The translations under genes were made by a program, and so were the position numbers. Shown in pieces: positions 16,172 to 24,919 of a DNA stretch of 64,000 nucleotides. This stretch comes from Burkholderiaceae bacterium. GTDB taxonomy: Bacteria; Pseudomonadota; Gammaproteobacteria; Burkholderiales; Burkholderiaceae_B. The notes below the pieces were generated by a model, which saw only the letters and a list, made by a program, of their open reading frames with translations, was not told where the DNA came from and did not search any database. How positions within the stretch are numbered: the first letter of the stretch is position 1; each line of letters opens with the position of its first letter. The stretch lies in contig JANQYI010000009.1 of the NCBI GenBank assembly GCA_030728985.1, positions 160,243 through 224,242 of the forward strand, written 5' to 3'.

Positions 16172-18452
16172 TGTTAGCCTCGCTCGGACTTTGCAGCGGA
16201 GCCTCGGCATCCACTTGACGGGTCTGCGCCTCATACAGCGCATGATATGCCCCGCCCCGCGCCAACAAATCTTCGTGATTGCCGATTTCCACCACCTGGC
16301 CGCGATCCAACACGACAAGACGGTTCGCTTTGCGCAGCGTGCTCAGTCTGTGCGCAATCGCGATCGTCGTACGACCCTGGATCAAATTATCCAGAGCTTC
16401 CTGAATTTCCATTTCCGTTGTAGTGTCGACCGATGAGGTCGCCTCATCGAGAATGAGAATCCGCGGATCGATCAGCAACGCGCGGGCGATCGAAATGCGC
16501 TGACGCTCTCCTCCTGATAAGGCCTGACCACGCTCACCCACCAACGAGTCATAGCCTTGCGGAAGTCGCAAGATGAATTCATGGGCTCGCGCCGCGCGAG
16601 CCGCAGAAATCACCTCCTCGCGCGATGCACCCGGTTTGCCGTAAGCAATATTTTCGGCGATCGTACCGAAAAACAAGAACGGCTCTTGTAAAACCAGACC
16701 GATATTGCTGCGGAACGCATTGAGGGAATAGGAACGGATGTCGACACCATCGACGCGGATGCCGCCTTCAGTGACATCGTAAAAACGACAAATCAAATTG
16801 ACCAAAGAAGACTTGCCAGAGCCGCTATGGCCCACAAGGCCAATCATTTCGCCGGCTCCGATACTCAAACTCACGTCTCGTAACACCGTACGGCTACCGT
16901 AGCGAAAGCCGACGTTGCGAAGCTCGATCCGACCCTCCATGCGCTCAAGAGGGACCGGTCGCTGAGCATCCGGCACGCTTGAGACATGATCCAAAATATC
17001 AAAAATACGCTTGGCGCCTGCCGCTGCTTGTTGTGTGTACGTGACAATACGACTCATTGAGTCAAGGCGCGTGTAAAACCGACCGATGTAGGCTAGGAAG
17101 GCGGCAAGTACGCCTACACTGATCGCGCTAGAGGCGACCTGGGTGATACCAAAAATCCAAACGACCAGCAAACCAATTTCAGTCAAAAAAGTAACCGTGG
17201 GTGCGAACAACGCCCAAATTTTATTAATACGGTCGTTGACGCCAAGATAACGATCGTTGGCTTCCCTGAAACGCACCACCTCTCGCTTTTCCTGTGCAAA
17301 GGCTTTCACGACACGAATACCGGGAATCGTATCGGCCAGGACATTGGTCAATTCACTCCATGAGCGATCAACTTTTTCAAAACCAAAACGCAAACGATCT
17401 CGCACCAGATGAATCATCCAGATGATGATGGGCAATGGGACCAATGTCGTCACCGCAAGCCAAGGATCAATGCTGAGCAAGATCACAGCCGTCATCAAAA
17501 TCATCAACATATCGTTAACGAAATCAAGAAAATGCAGAGACAAGAAGAGATTGATGCGATCTGTTTCACTCCCGAGCCTGGCCATCAGATCACCCGTGCG
17601 CTTGCCGCCAAAAAACTGCAAAGATAAAGTTTGCAAATGATTAAACGTAGTTGTGCGTAAATCCGCGCCGATTCTCTCGCTCACCCAGGCCAACAGATAA
17701 GTGCGAGCCCAACCAAGCAACCAAGCCAGCAAGGCGGATACAACCAGACCGGTCAAATAAAGTGTGACAAGGTCGTAATCAATGGGCTTACCATTCTGAA
17801 AAGGAATCAGAACGTCGTCCATGAGTGGCATGGTCAGATAAGGCGGCACCAGAGAAGCTGCCGTTGAAAGCAAGGTCAACAACAAACCAACCACAAGCGG
17901 AAAACGGTAAGGACGGGCAAAACGCGCCAAACGCAGCAATGCCCAGGTGTCGCTCGGGCCGGCCGGATCCGCGTCGCAAACCGCGCACTCATCCTGGTCA
18001 GGCGCGAAAGGCGTTCCACACGCGGGGCATGCGGCCGCATCGACCAGAATTTCTGCGTCGGGATCGCGCAACTTCCTCTGCAAATTACCGAAGAGTTCGA
18101 CCATGCGTGCCACTGCGGGAGTCATACCTAACGTGTGACGCCAAATGCCCAGTCGAGTGGTGCTATCAAATAACTCAATCGCACCCACACCCGCGTGATC
18201 GCGGTGTTGCAGAGACTGAGAAATCGAAATGTTCCAAACAAGCCAATCCGAAGCCCCCGGCGCCTTGGAGAATAAGCGATGCGAAGACAGCACCAGGGCG
18301 CCAGAGGAAAAGAACAAATGCTCATCGAGATCGGGTTCTAGCCAGGCGAGAACGTGCTCACCGGGCTCCAGTAACGCCTGCAGGGCCTCTGACCAGTTGC
18401 CGGGCATTGTTGGGCTGATGTGCGTCACCCCGGAAGTTGAGAGAGTTGTCAT
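16164..18452 (-). CDS. ABC exporter with N-terminal zinc-ribbon, cyanophycin-associated
   Basis: 762-aa fused permease-ATPase. The ATPase has Walker A GLVGHSGSGKSSLVN, signature LSGGERQR and Walker B ILILDEATSSVD, all intact. About six membrane helices span roughly residues 185-480. Unusual is the 160-residue cytosolic front part: a beta-rich region (about 30-105) and a four-cysteine knuckle CPACGTPF...CAVCD (Cys142, 145, 156, 159) that should bind zinc. Multidrug or lipid exporters normally lack this. It is co-transcribed with the DUF1854 gene and divergent from cphA'. The conserved link with cyanophycin genes suggests handling of a precursor, dipeptide or polymer-related signal; cargo and direction are unknown. 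Confidence 0.85.
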   Translation of the reverse strand: MTTLSTSGVTHISPTMPGNWSEALQALLEPGEHVLAWLEPDLDEHLFFSSGALVLSSHRLFSKAPGASDWLVWNISISQSLQHRDHAGVGAIELFDSTTRLGIWRHTLGMTPAVARMVELFGNLQRKLRDPDAEILVDAAACPACGTPFAPDQDECAVCDADPAGPSDTWALLRLARFARPYRFPLVVGLLLTLLSTAASLVPPYLTMPLMDDVLIPFQNGKPIDYDLVTLYLTGLVVSALLAWLLGWARTYLLAWVSERIGADLRTTTFNHLQTLSLQFFGGKRTGDLMARLGSETDRINLFLSLHFLDFVNDMLMILMTAVILLSIDPWLAVTTLVPLPIIIWMIHLVRDRLRFGFEKVDRSWSELTNVLADTIPGIRVVKAFAQEKREVVRFREANDRYLGVNDRINKIWALFAPTVTFLTEIGLLVVWIFGITQVASSAISVGVLAAFLAYIGRFYTRLDSMSRIVTYTQQAAAGAKRIFDILDHVSSVPDAQRPVPLERMEGRIELRNVGFRYGSRTVLRDVSLSIGAGEMIGLVGHSGSGKSSLVNLICRFYDVTEGGIRVDGVDIRSYSLNAFRSNIGLVLQEPFLFFGTIAENIAYGKPGASREEVISAARAARAHEFILRLPQGYDSLVGERGQALSGGERQRISIARALLIDPRILILDEATSSVDTTTEMEIQEALDNLIQGRTTIAIAHRLSTLRKANRLVVLDRGQVVEIGNHEDLLARGGAYHALYEAQTRQVDAEAPLQSPSEANNG

Positions 18453-18705
18453 TGCTGCGGCAGAGGGGGCTCGTCAGTCTGAAAAGCCGACTGCAACAGA
18501 AAGCTGTTCATTGGGAAAATTTGGCTAACTCGATATACTGTTCAGAATGCAAGTATAACGACCATATGACTCAGATATCTGCCCTGTTTAGGCGGGTCGC
18601 TGTCAAACCCCTTTTTTGCTGCGATAATGATACATCCCTGTCATTGTGCGGTGCAGCATTCACAGTGCGGCAAAGATCTTTTTACAGCAGCCTATTCTGT
18701 TCCCT

Positions 18706-20862
18706 ATGAGCAAATGCGACATCTCGACACTGCGCAGCATTTATTTGCGCGGGCCGAACATTTGGACCTATCGCCCCGTCATCGAGGCATGGATCCAGTT
18801 TGATGGACTGCAAACACTCCCCTCTGCCGTTCTAAACGAGGCCTACGCGCGCCTTGCTCTGTCTGCTCCCGCACTGGTGCATCCCGGTCCCGGTATCGAA
18901 GCCTCCAAAGGCATGCACGCCTCAATTTCCGAGGGCGTCTGGTCCCCGCATCTTCTTGAACATCTCACGCTCGTATTGCAACAACAGGCTGGCATGCCTG
19001 GCGGCTTTGGGCAGACCCGAGCCACCTCCAAGCCCGGTCTCTACAAAGTCGTGGTACGCGCCTGGCACGAGATCGTCACACGACAAGCGCTCAGCTTTGC
19101 CAGGAGCTTGATACTCAGCGCCATCGATGGTCAGACCGCCGATACGGGCGAAATGATTCGGACGCTCCATGATTTGCGTCAACGTCATTGTCTCGGACCC
19201 AGCACTGCATGCATTGTCGATGCAGCGGACGATCGGGATATCCCCGCCATTCGGCTCAGCGCTGGCAATTTGCTACAACTTGGCTACGGCGTGAATCAAC
19301 GCCGCATTTGGACTGCGGAAACCGACAATACCGGCGCCATCGCTGAGACGATTTCTCGCGACAAAGATCTCACCAAAAGTTTGCTTCAAGCCTGCGGTGT
19401 GCCTGTTCCGATTGGGCGCGAGGTACTTAGCCCAGAAGATGCTTGGGAAGCTGCGCAAGATCTTGGTTTGCCTGTTGTTATCAAGCCCAGTGACGGCAAT
19501 CATGGACGGGGGGTTTTTACCAACTTAAGCACCCAAGACGAAGTCAACCAAGCATACTCTGTCGCGATTGAGGAAGGCTCAAGCGTCATTGTCGAACGAT
19601 TCATCCGCGGGCATGAACATCGTCTGCTCGTGGTAGGCGGAAAACTCGTTGCCGCGGCAAAGGGAGAACATGCCGTCATTACCGGCGACGGACAGCACAG
19701 CATCCGTACGCTGATCGATTCTCAACTCAATGCCGATCCTCGCCGCGGGCACGAGCAAGACCAGCCCCTAAATTACGTGCGATTGGACTCCGCTGTTGTT
19801 TTAGAGATCGCCAGGCAAGGTTTACGACCCGATGATATCCCTGAACTAGGCCGGAGAGTCACAATCCAACGCAACGGGAATGTGGCCTTCGACTGCACTG
19901 AAGAGGTTCATCCAGATGTCGCCGCCATTGCCTGTACCGCAGCACGCATTGTTGGCTTGGATATCGCAGGGATCGATCTCGTTACCCAAGATATTTCCGC
20001 CCCTCTTGCCGCACAACAAGGCGCCATTGTCGAAGTCAATGCGGGTCCTGGTTTACTGATGCATCTAAAGCCAGCGCTCGGCAAGGCCCGACAGGTAGGC
20101 AAAGATATCGTCGGCTATACCTTCCCTCCTGGCGATATGGCCAGAGTTCCTGTGGTGGGCATCACCGGCACAAGCGGTAAAACACTGACGGGCAAGCTTC
20201 TTTTCCGGCTGCTGTCGCTGCATGGCTGGAACGCCGGTCTTGCCTGCAGTGAAGGTCTGTTTGTCCACCACCGCCAACTTCGAGCGGGCAACTGCGCGGA
20301 TCATGCGAACGGCAGACGTGTATTAGTGAATCGCGAAGTTCAAGCCGTCATTATCGAAAATGGTTGTAAACAAATTTTGACTGAGGGCTTAGCCTACGAG
20401 CGCTGCGAAGTCGGTATCATCACGAACGTCGACTGGACACAGGATCTAGACGCCTACGAAATCCGCGACGAGACGGATCTTGTCAATATTTATCGAACAC
20501 AAATGGACGTCGTCTTGCCGCATGGGATGGCTGTTCTTAACGCAGAAGATGCCAGAGTCATGAAACTATCGCAGTTCTGCGATGGCGCCGTCACCCTGTT
20601 TAGCACTCAAGCCAACCTCGTCGTTCTGGCGACACATGTCTCTGACGGCCAACGCGCAGTGTTTATCGATCACGGACAACTCATCTTGGCCCAAGGGTCC
20701 TTACGCATCAACCTCTGCACGATCGCCTCAATCCCAACCGCACACAATGACAGCCATCCAGCTCGCCTCACCAGCATCTTGGCTGCGGCCGCTACAGCGT
20801 GGGCCCTAGGCATCTCACCGGCGCTTATCGAGGCCGGTCTAATCGCCTTTGAATCGTCTTAA
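18706..20862 (+). CDS. Second cyanophycin synthetase, C-terminally shortened (CphA')
   Basis: 718-aa homologue of cyanophycin synthetase. It keeps the N-terminal domain (LRGPNIWTYRPVIEAWI), the ATP-grasp domain (about 200-470, with VIKPSDGNHGRGVFTN and VEVNAGPGL) and a Mur-ligase-like ATPase with ITGTSGKT (486-493). It lacks the last domain, ending about 140 residues before CphA would, and the ETARGGILREG segment of CphA reads ENGCKQILTEG. Aspartate-adding (ATP-grasp) chemistry looks intact; the arginine-adding half looks altered. Truncated paralogues such as cyanobacterial CphA2 polymerise aspartyl-arginine dipeptides, which is one possibility. Start ATG 18706 replaces a GTG 20 codons upstream. 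Lies 52 bases before cphA. Confidence 0.85.
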   Translation: MSKCDISTLRSIYLRGPNIWTYRPVIEAWIQFDGLQTLPSAVLNEAYARLALSAPALVHPGPGIEASKGMHASISEGVWSPHLLEHLTLVLQQQAGMPGGFGQTRATSKPGLYKVVVRAWHEIVTRQALSFARSLILSAIDGQTADTGEMIRTLHDLRQRHCLGPSTACIVDAADDRDIPAIRLSAGNLLQLGYGVNQRRIWTAETDNTGAIAETISRDKDLTKSLLQACGVPVPIGREVLSPEDAWEAAQDLGLPVVIKPSDGNHGRGVFTNLSTQDEVNQAYSVAIEEGSSVIVERFIRGHEHRLLVVGGKLVAAAKGEHAVITGDGQHSIRTLIDSQLNADPRRGHEQDQPLNYVRLDSAVVLEIARQGLRPDDIPELGRRVTIQRNGNVAFDCTEEVHPDVAAIACTAARIVGLDIAGIDLVTQDISAPLAAQQGAIVEVNAGPGLLMHLKPALGKARQVGKDIVGYTFPPGDMARVPVVGITGTSGKTLTGKLLFRLLSLHGWNAGLACSEGLFVHHRQLRAGNCADHANGRRVLVNREVQAVIIENGCKQILTEGLAYERCEVGIITNVDWTQDLDAYEIRDETDLVNIYRTQMDVVLPHGMAVLNAEDARVMKLSQFCDGAVTLFSTQANLVVLATHVSDGQRAVFIDHGQLILAQGSLRINLCTIASIPTAHNDSHPARLTSILAAAATAWALGISPALIEAGLIAFESS

Positions 20863-20914
20863 TTTAGATTGAACTGAACTCAACCACCCATCCCCTTGCC
20901 TCCCAGGAATCCAA

Positions 20915-23485
20915 ATGGAAGTCTCTAGAATTCGTGCGTTACGCGGCCCTAACTTGTGGAGCCGTCTCACCGCCATCGAGGCCGTTGTGACGTGCGCAGG
21001 GCACGAAGCAGATCTCGATCAGATGCCTAGTTTTGTCACACGATTACGCGCGCGCTTTCCCGAGATGAAACCCTTGCGACCCCTGGGGCATAAAGATCCC
21101 ATTACTGTGGCGCACGCACTAGAGGCGATTGCGCTGGGACTTCAAGCTGCCGCAGGTTGTCCGGTCTCGTTTGGGCAGACAACCGCGACACCCGAACACA
21201 ATGTATTTCAGATCGTATTTCAGTACAGCGAAGAGCCCGTCGGTCGTCGCGCGCTTGAGCTCGCTGAAAGTCTCTGTCAAGCCGCACTGGACGATCAGGC
21301 GTTTGATATCAAGCAAGCCCTCGCGGAGCTGCGTGACCTCGACGAAGACGTTCGTCTCGGCCCCAGCACGGGTTCGATCGTTGATGCGGCCGTCGCGCGA
21401 GGCATTCCTTATCGTCGCCTGACCGAGGGGAGTTTGGTGCAGTTTGGTTGGGGCAGCAAACAAAAACGGATTCAAGCGGCTGAAACAAGCGGGACCAGCG
21501 CTATCGCCGAAGCCATCGCGCAAGATAAAGATCTCACCAAAATGTTGTTACAGGCCGCCGGCGTTCCAGTACCGGAAGGGCACGTCGTGCGCGACGCAGA
21601 CGAAGCCTGGGAAATTGCGCTGCAGATCGGCCTCCCCGTGGTGATCAAGCCCCGCGATGGCAACCAGGGAAAAGGCGTCGCCGTCAACATCGAAACACGC
21701 GAACAACTGAATCAGGCTTTTGACGTCGCGAGCACCATCAGCCGTGATGTCATCGTTGAGCAGTACATTCCAGGGCATGATTTCCGCATGCTGGTGATTG
21801 GTAATCAACTGATCGCCGCTGCCAGACGCGATCCACCGAGCGTCATTGGCGATGGCCAGCACACGATTGCGCAGTTGGTGGAAACCGTCAATCTCGATCC
21901 CCTGCGCGGTGATGGGCATGCCACGGCCCTGACCAAAATCCGGCTGGATGAAATCGCGCTGGCAACACTGTCAAACCAGGGGCTGACTGCGCAATCCGTT
22001 CCTGAACATGGGCAGCGCATCTTGTTGCGCAATAACGCCAACCTCAGCACGGGCGGCAGCGCCACCGACGTCACCGATGAGGTTCACCCTGAGCTGGCAG
22101 CGCGCATAGTCACTGCTGCACAAATGGTCGGACTTGATATCGCCGGCGTCGATTTAGTCGCCGAGAGTGTCATTAAACCCATGGAAGAGCAGCGCGCTGG
22201 CATTGTTGAAATCAATGCAGCCCCGGGCCTGCGTATGCATCTGAGTCCCTCTTTCGGTAAAGCGCGTCCCGTCGGTGAAGCCATCATCTCGACGATGTTC
22301 GCAGAAGGCGACAATGCGAGAATACCGGTGGTTGCCGTGACAGGCACTAATGGTAAAACAACTACAGTCCGGCTGACCGCACATTTATTGAAAACAAGCG
22401 GCAAACGCGTCGGCATGACCAACTCGGATGGTGTTTACATTGAGCAGCGTTGCATCGATACCGGCGACTGCAGCGGCCCCCGGAGCGCGCGTAATGTCCT
22501 CATGCATCCGGATGTGGATGCCGCGGTATTTGAAACGGCTCGGGGTGGGATTTTGCGAGAAGGTCTTGGCTTCGACAAATGTGATGTCGCCGTTGTCACC
22601 AACTTGGGCGTGGGAGATCATCTGGGAATGAACTTCATCACGACCATTGACCATTTGGCCCTGGTCAAGCGAGTCATTGTTCAAAACGTGGCGCCCAATG
22701 GCACGGCAGTGCTCAATGCTTCAGACCCGATGGTGCTGAAAATGGTCGAAGCATGCCCAGGCTCAGTCACGCTCTTTTCGAGCGACCGTCAAAACCCAGC
22801 GCTCAATACACACCGTGCGCAAGGCAAACGTGTTGTCTATGTCGATGGCGATCACGTCGTGGGCGCCGAAGGGACAACCGAACAACGCATTGCGCTCAAG
22901 TCGATCCCCATCACCCGCAATGGCAGCATCACCTTCCAAAATGAAAATGCGATGGCCTCGATCGCCGCGGCCTGGGCCTTGGGCCTTGATTGGCAAACGA
23001 TCACGACTGGCGTTTCCACCTTTGTCAACGACGCTCAAAACGCGCCAGGACGCTTTAACGTGTTCGATTACAGAGGCGCCACCGTGGTAGCCGATTATGG
23101 ACATAATCCGGATGCGATTCAGGCGTTAATCCAAGCCGTTGAGACAATCCCCGCCAAGCAGCGCATGGTCGTCATTAGCGGTGCGGGTGATCGTCGAGAC
23201 GAGGACATCATCCGTCAGACCGAGATCCTTGGCGAGGTCTTTGACCAGGCAATTTTGTACCAAGACCAGTGCCAGCGAGGCCGTGAGGATGGCGAAGTAC
23301 TTGCTCTTTTACAACAGGGATTACGAAACGTATCTCGCACAAAAGAAATCATGGAAATCAGGGGAGAGTTTCTGGCAATTGATACCGCACTCGCCAAACT
23401 GCGGCCCGGCGATCTATGCTTGATTTTGATCGATCAGGTGCAGGAGGCGTTGGATCATATTACCCTGCGTGTCGGGCAGGGCTGA
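20915..23485 (+). CDS. cphA: Cyanophycin synthetase
   Basis: 856-aa full-length enzyme that makes multi-L-arginyl-poly-L-aspartate from Asp, Arg and ATP without a ribosome. Domains: N-terminal domain (1-160), ATP-grasp domain adding Asp (about 210-465; VVIKPRDGNQGKGVAVN, FRMLVIGNQLIAAARR), Mur-ligase domain adding Arg (GTNGKTTT near 478, ETARGGILREGLGFDKC), and the C-terminal Mur domain with DYGHNPDAI near 726. All key motifs appear intact and the length is normal (about 850-900). Downstream of cphA' on the same strand, probably one operon. No cyanophycinase gene (cphB) is in the window. Confidence 0.94.
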   Translation: MEVSRIRALRGPNLWSRLTAIEAVVTCAGHEADLDQMPSFVTRLRARFPEMKPLRPLGHKDPITVAHALEAIALGLQAAAGCPVSFGQTTATPEHNVFQIVFQYSEEPVGRRALELAESLCQAALDDQAFDIKQALAELRDLDEDVRLGPSTGSIVDAAVARGIPYRRLTEGSLVQFGWGSKQKRIQAAETSGTSAIAEAIAQDKDLTKMLLQAAGVPVPEGHVVRDADEAWEIALQIGLPVVIKPRDGNQGKGVAVNIETREQLNQAFDVASTISRDVIVEQYIPGHDFRMLVIGNQLIAAARRDPPSVIGDGQHTIAQLVETVNLDPLRGDGHATALTKIRLDEIALATLSNQGLTAQSVPEHGQRILLRNNANLSTGGSATDVTDEVHPELAARIVTAAQMVGLDIAGVDLVAESVIKPMEEQRAGIVEINAAPGLRMHLSPSFGKARPVGEAIISTMFAEGDNARIPVVAVTGTNGKTTTVRLTAHLLKTSGKRVGMTNSDGVYIEQRCIDTGDCSGPRSARNVLMHPDVDAAVFETARGGILREGLGFDKCDVAVVTNLGVGDHLGMNFITTIDHLALVKRVIVQNVAPNGTAVLNASDPMVLKMVEACPGSVTLFSSDRQNPALNTHRAQGKRVVYVDGDHVVGAEGTTEQRIALKSIPITRNGSITFQNENAMASIAAAWALGLDWQTITTGVSTFVNDAQNAPGRFNVFDYRGATVVADYGHNPDAIQALIQAVETIPAKQRMVVISGAGDRRDEDIIRQTEILGEVFDQAILYQDQCQRGREDGEVLALLQQGLRNVSRTKEIMEIRGEFLAIDTALAKLRPGDLCLILIDQVQEALDHITLRVGQG

Positions 23486-23505
23486 TGCTGCGGGGATGTT
23501 GATTT

Positions 23506-24075
23506 TTAGCTTTTACCTTTATCGCCTGGCGACGTTGGCGGGAAAGGGAAAGTCGAAAACATCCCACGCGTTTGTTCTTGCATCTTGTCCTGCATTTGAG
23601 AAAACAAACTTTTGCTTTGCTCGACATAACTGTTCATCATGTTTTGCACCATCGGCGTCTGAGCCGACATAAATTGAGACCAAGCCTCAGGTGCGAACTG
23701 ATTAGTCCCATATAGTCCCTTTGACTGATCCGCCATCCGTTCCTGAATCTCCATAAACCCCTGGATATTTTTTTCAAGATACGAGCCCATCATGCCCTGC
23801 ATCGCATGGCCATAAAAACGGATCACCTGGGCCAGCATCGTCGAGGAAAACATCGGCATACCGCCGCTTTCTTCTTCGAGAATGATTTGCAAAAGAATAC
23901 TGCGCGTCAAATCCTCGGAAGACTTGGCATCCACCACTTTGAATAATTCATTTTCCAGCACCAATTGCTTGACATCCGCGAGAGTGATGTAGGTGCTAGT
24001 CTGCGTGTCGTACAAGCGACGGTTAGGATATTTTTTAATCAGGCGTACGGTTGCGCCCGGTGCTGCTTCAGTCAT
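23506..24075 (-). CDS. phaR: Polyhydroxyalkanoate synthesis repressor PhaR
   Basis: 189-aa regulator that binds both DNA and PHA granules. The N-terminal PHB/PHA accumulation regulator DNA-binding domain is clear (VRLIKKYPNRRLYDTQTSTY, residues 9-28), followed by the PHB-binding repeats around residues 50-130. In known systems it represses phasin genes and itself until granules titrate it away. It ends the minus-strand series phaC-phaB-phaR, 65 bases after phaB, so it may also have its own promoter. Its tail is rich in Gln, Met and Phe. Confidence 0.93.
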   Translation of the reverse strand: MTEAAPGATVRLIKKYPNRRLYDTQTSTYITLADVKQLVLENELFKVVDAKSSEDLTRSILLQIILEEESGGMPMFSSTMLAQVIRFYGHAMQGMMGSYLEKNIQGFMEIQERMADQSKGLYGTNQFAPEAWSQFMSAQTPMVQNMMNSYVEQSKSLFSQMQDKMQEQTRGMFSTFPFPPTSPGDKGKS

Positions 24076-24140
24076 GACTGTCCCCAGATCTAATGTCTAT
24101 TTAACCACTTAAATACTCTTCGTTCAGGTCATCCGCAGGA

Positions 24141-24878
24141 TCACCCCATATGCAGACCGCCATTCAAGGAAAAGTCTGCGCCAGTCGAAAATCCCGACTC
24201 CTCAGAGGCAATCCAAGCGATGATCGAGGCAATTTCCTCCGGCCGTCCGAGACGTTTGACAGGAATGGTCGCGATAATTTTCTCAAGCACATCGGGACGA
24301 ATTGCACGCACCATATCGGTTCCGATATAGCCCGGCGAAACGGTGTTCACCGTCACCCCCTTGCTTGCGACCTCGAGTGCCAGCGACATCGTGAAACCAT
24401 GAATCGCGGCTTTCGCAGTTGCGTAGTTACACTGACCAAACTGACCTTTCTGACCGTTGACGGAACTGATGTTAATAATACGCCCAAAACCACGATCAGC
24501 CATTCCGTCGATCACTTGTTTGGTCACGTTAAACAAACTATTGAGGTTGGTATCCATCACGGCGCGCCAGTCATCGGACGTCATTTTACGAAATACGCCA
24601 TCGCGGGTGATGCCTGCATTATTGACCAGCACATCGATAGGGCCATGCTCTGCCACAACTTTTTTAAATGCAGCTTCACAAGAGTTCCAGTCAGACACAT
24701 TTCCAACCGATGCATAAAAAGTGTAGCCCAAGGCGGCCTGTTCATCGATCCATTGCTGATGGTCGCGACTCGGACCACATCCAGCGATCACTGTCATCCC
24801 ATCCTTGGACAGACGCTGACAAATCGCAGTGCCGATGCCGCCCATACCACCCGTGACGTACGCAATTTGTGCACTCAT
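24141..24878 (-). CDS. phaB: Acetoacetyl-CoA reductase
   Basis: NADPH-dependent short-chain dehydrogenase, 245 aa, producing (R)-3-hydroxybutyryl-CoA for PHA synthesis. The cofactor motif YVTGGMGGIGTAICQRL is at about residues 7-23; the catalytic serine and Tyr-x-x-x-Lys are in NISSVNGQ and NYATAKAA. Start ATG 24878 follows CAGGAGA and is preferred over the track start eight codons earlier. Lies 41 bases after phaC. No phaA (beta-ketothiolase) gene is present in the window, so acetoacetyl-CoA must come from a thiolase encoded elsewhere. Confidence 0.94.
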   Translation of the reverse strand: MSAQIAYVTGGMGGIGTAICQRLSKDGMTVIAGCGPSRDHQQWIDEQAALGYTFYASVGNVSDWNSCEAAFKKVVAEHGPIDVLVNNAGITRDGVFRKMTSDDWRAVMDTNLNSLFNVTKQVIDGMADRGFGRIINISSVNGQKGQFGQCNYATAKAAIHGFTMSLALEVASKGVTVNTVSPGYIGTDMVRAIRPDVLEKIIATIPVKRLGRPEEIASIIAWIASEESGFSTGADFSLNGGLHMG

Positions 24879-24919
24879 GTTTATCTCCTGGTTGTCCTGC
24901 ATCTAGGTTGAACTAAAAC

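Noticed and set aside
24150-24911. 253-codon plus-strand reading frame opposite phaB
   Set aside because: Fully antisense to an unmistakable acetoacetyl-CoA reductase; the translation (many His, Arg and Cys, no family pattern) is a shadow.
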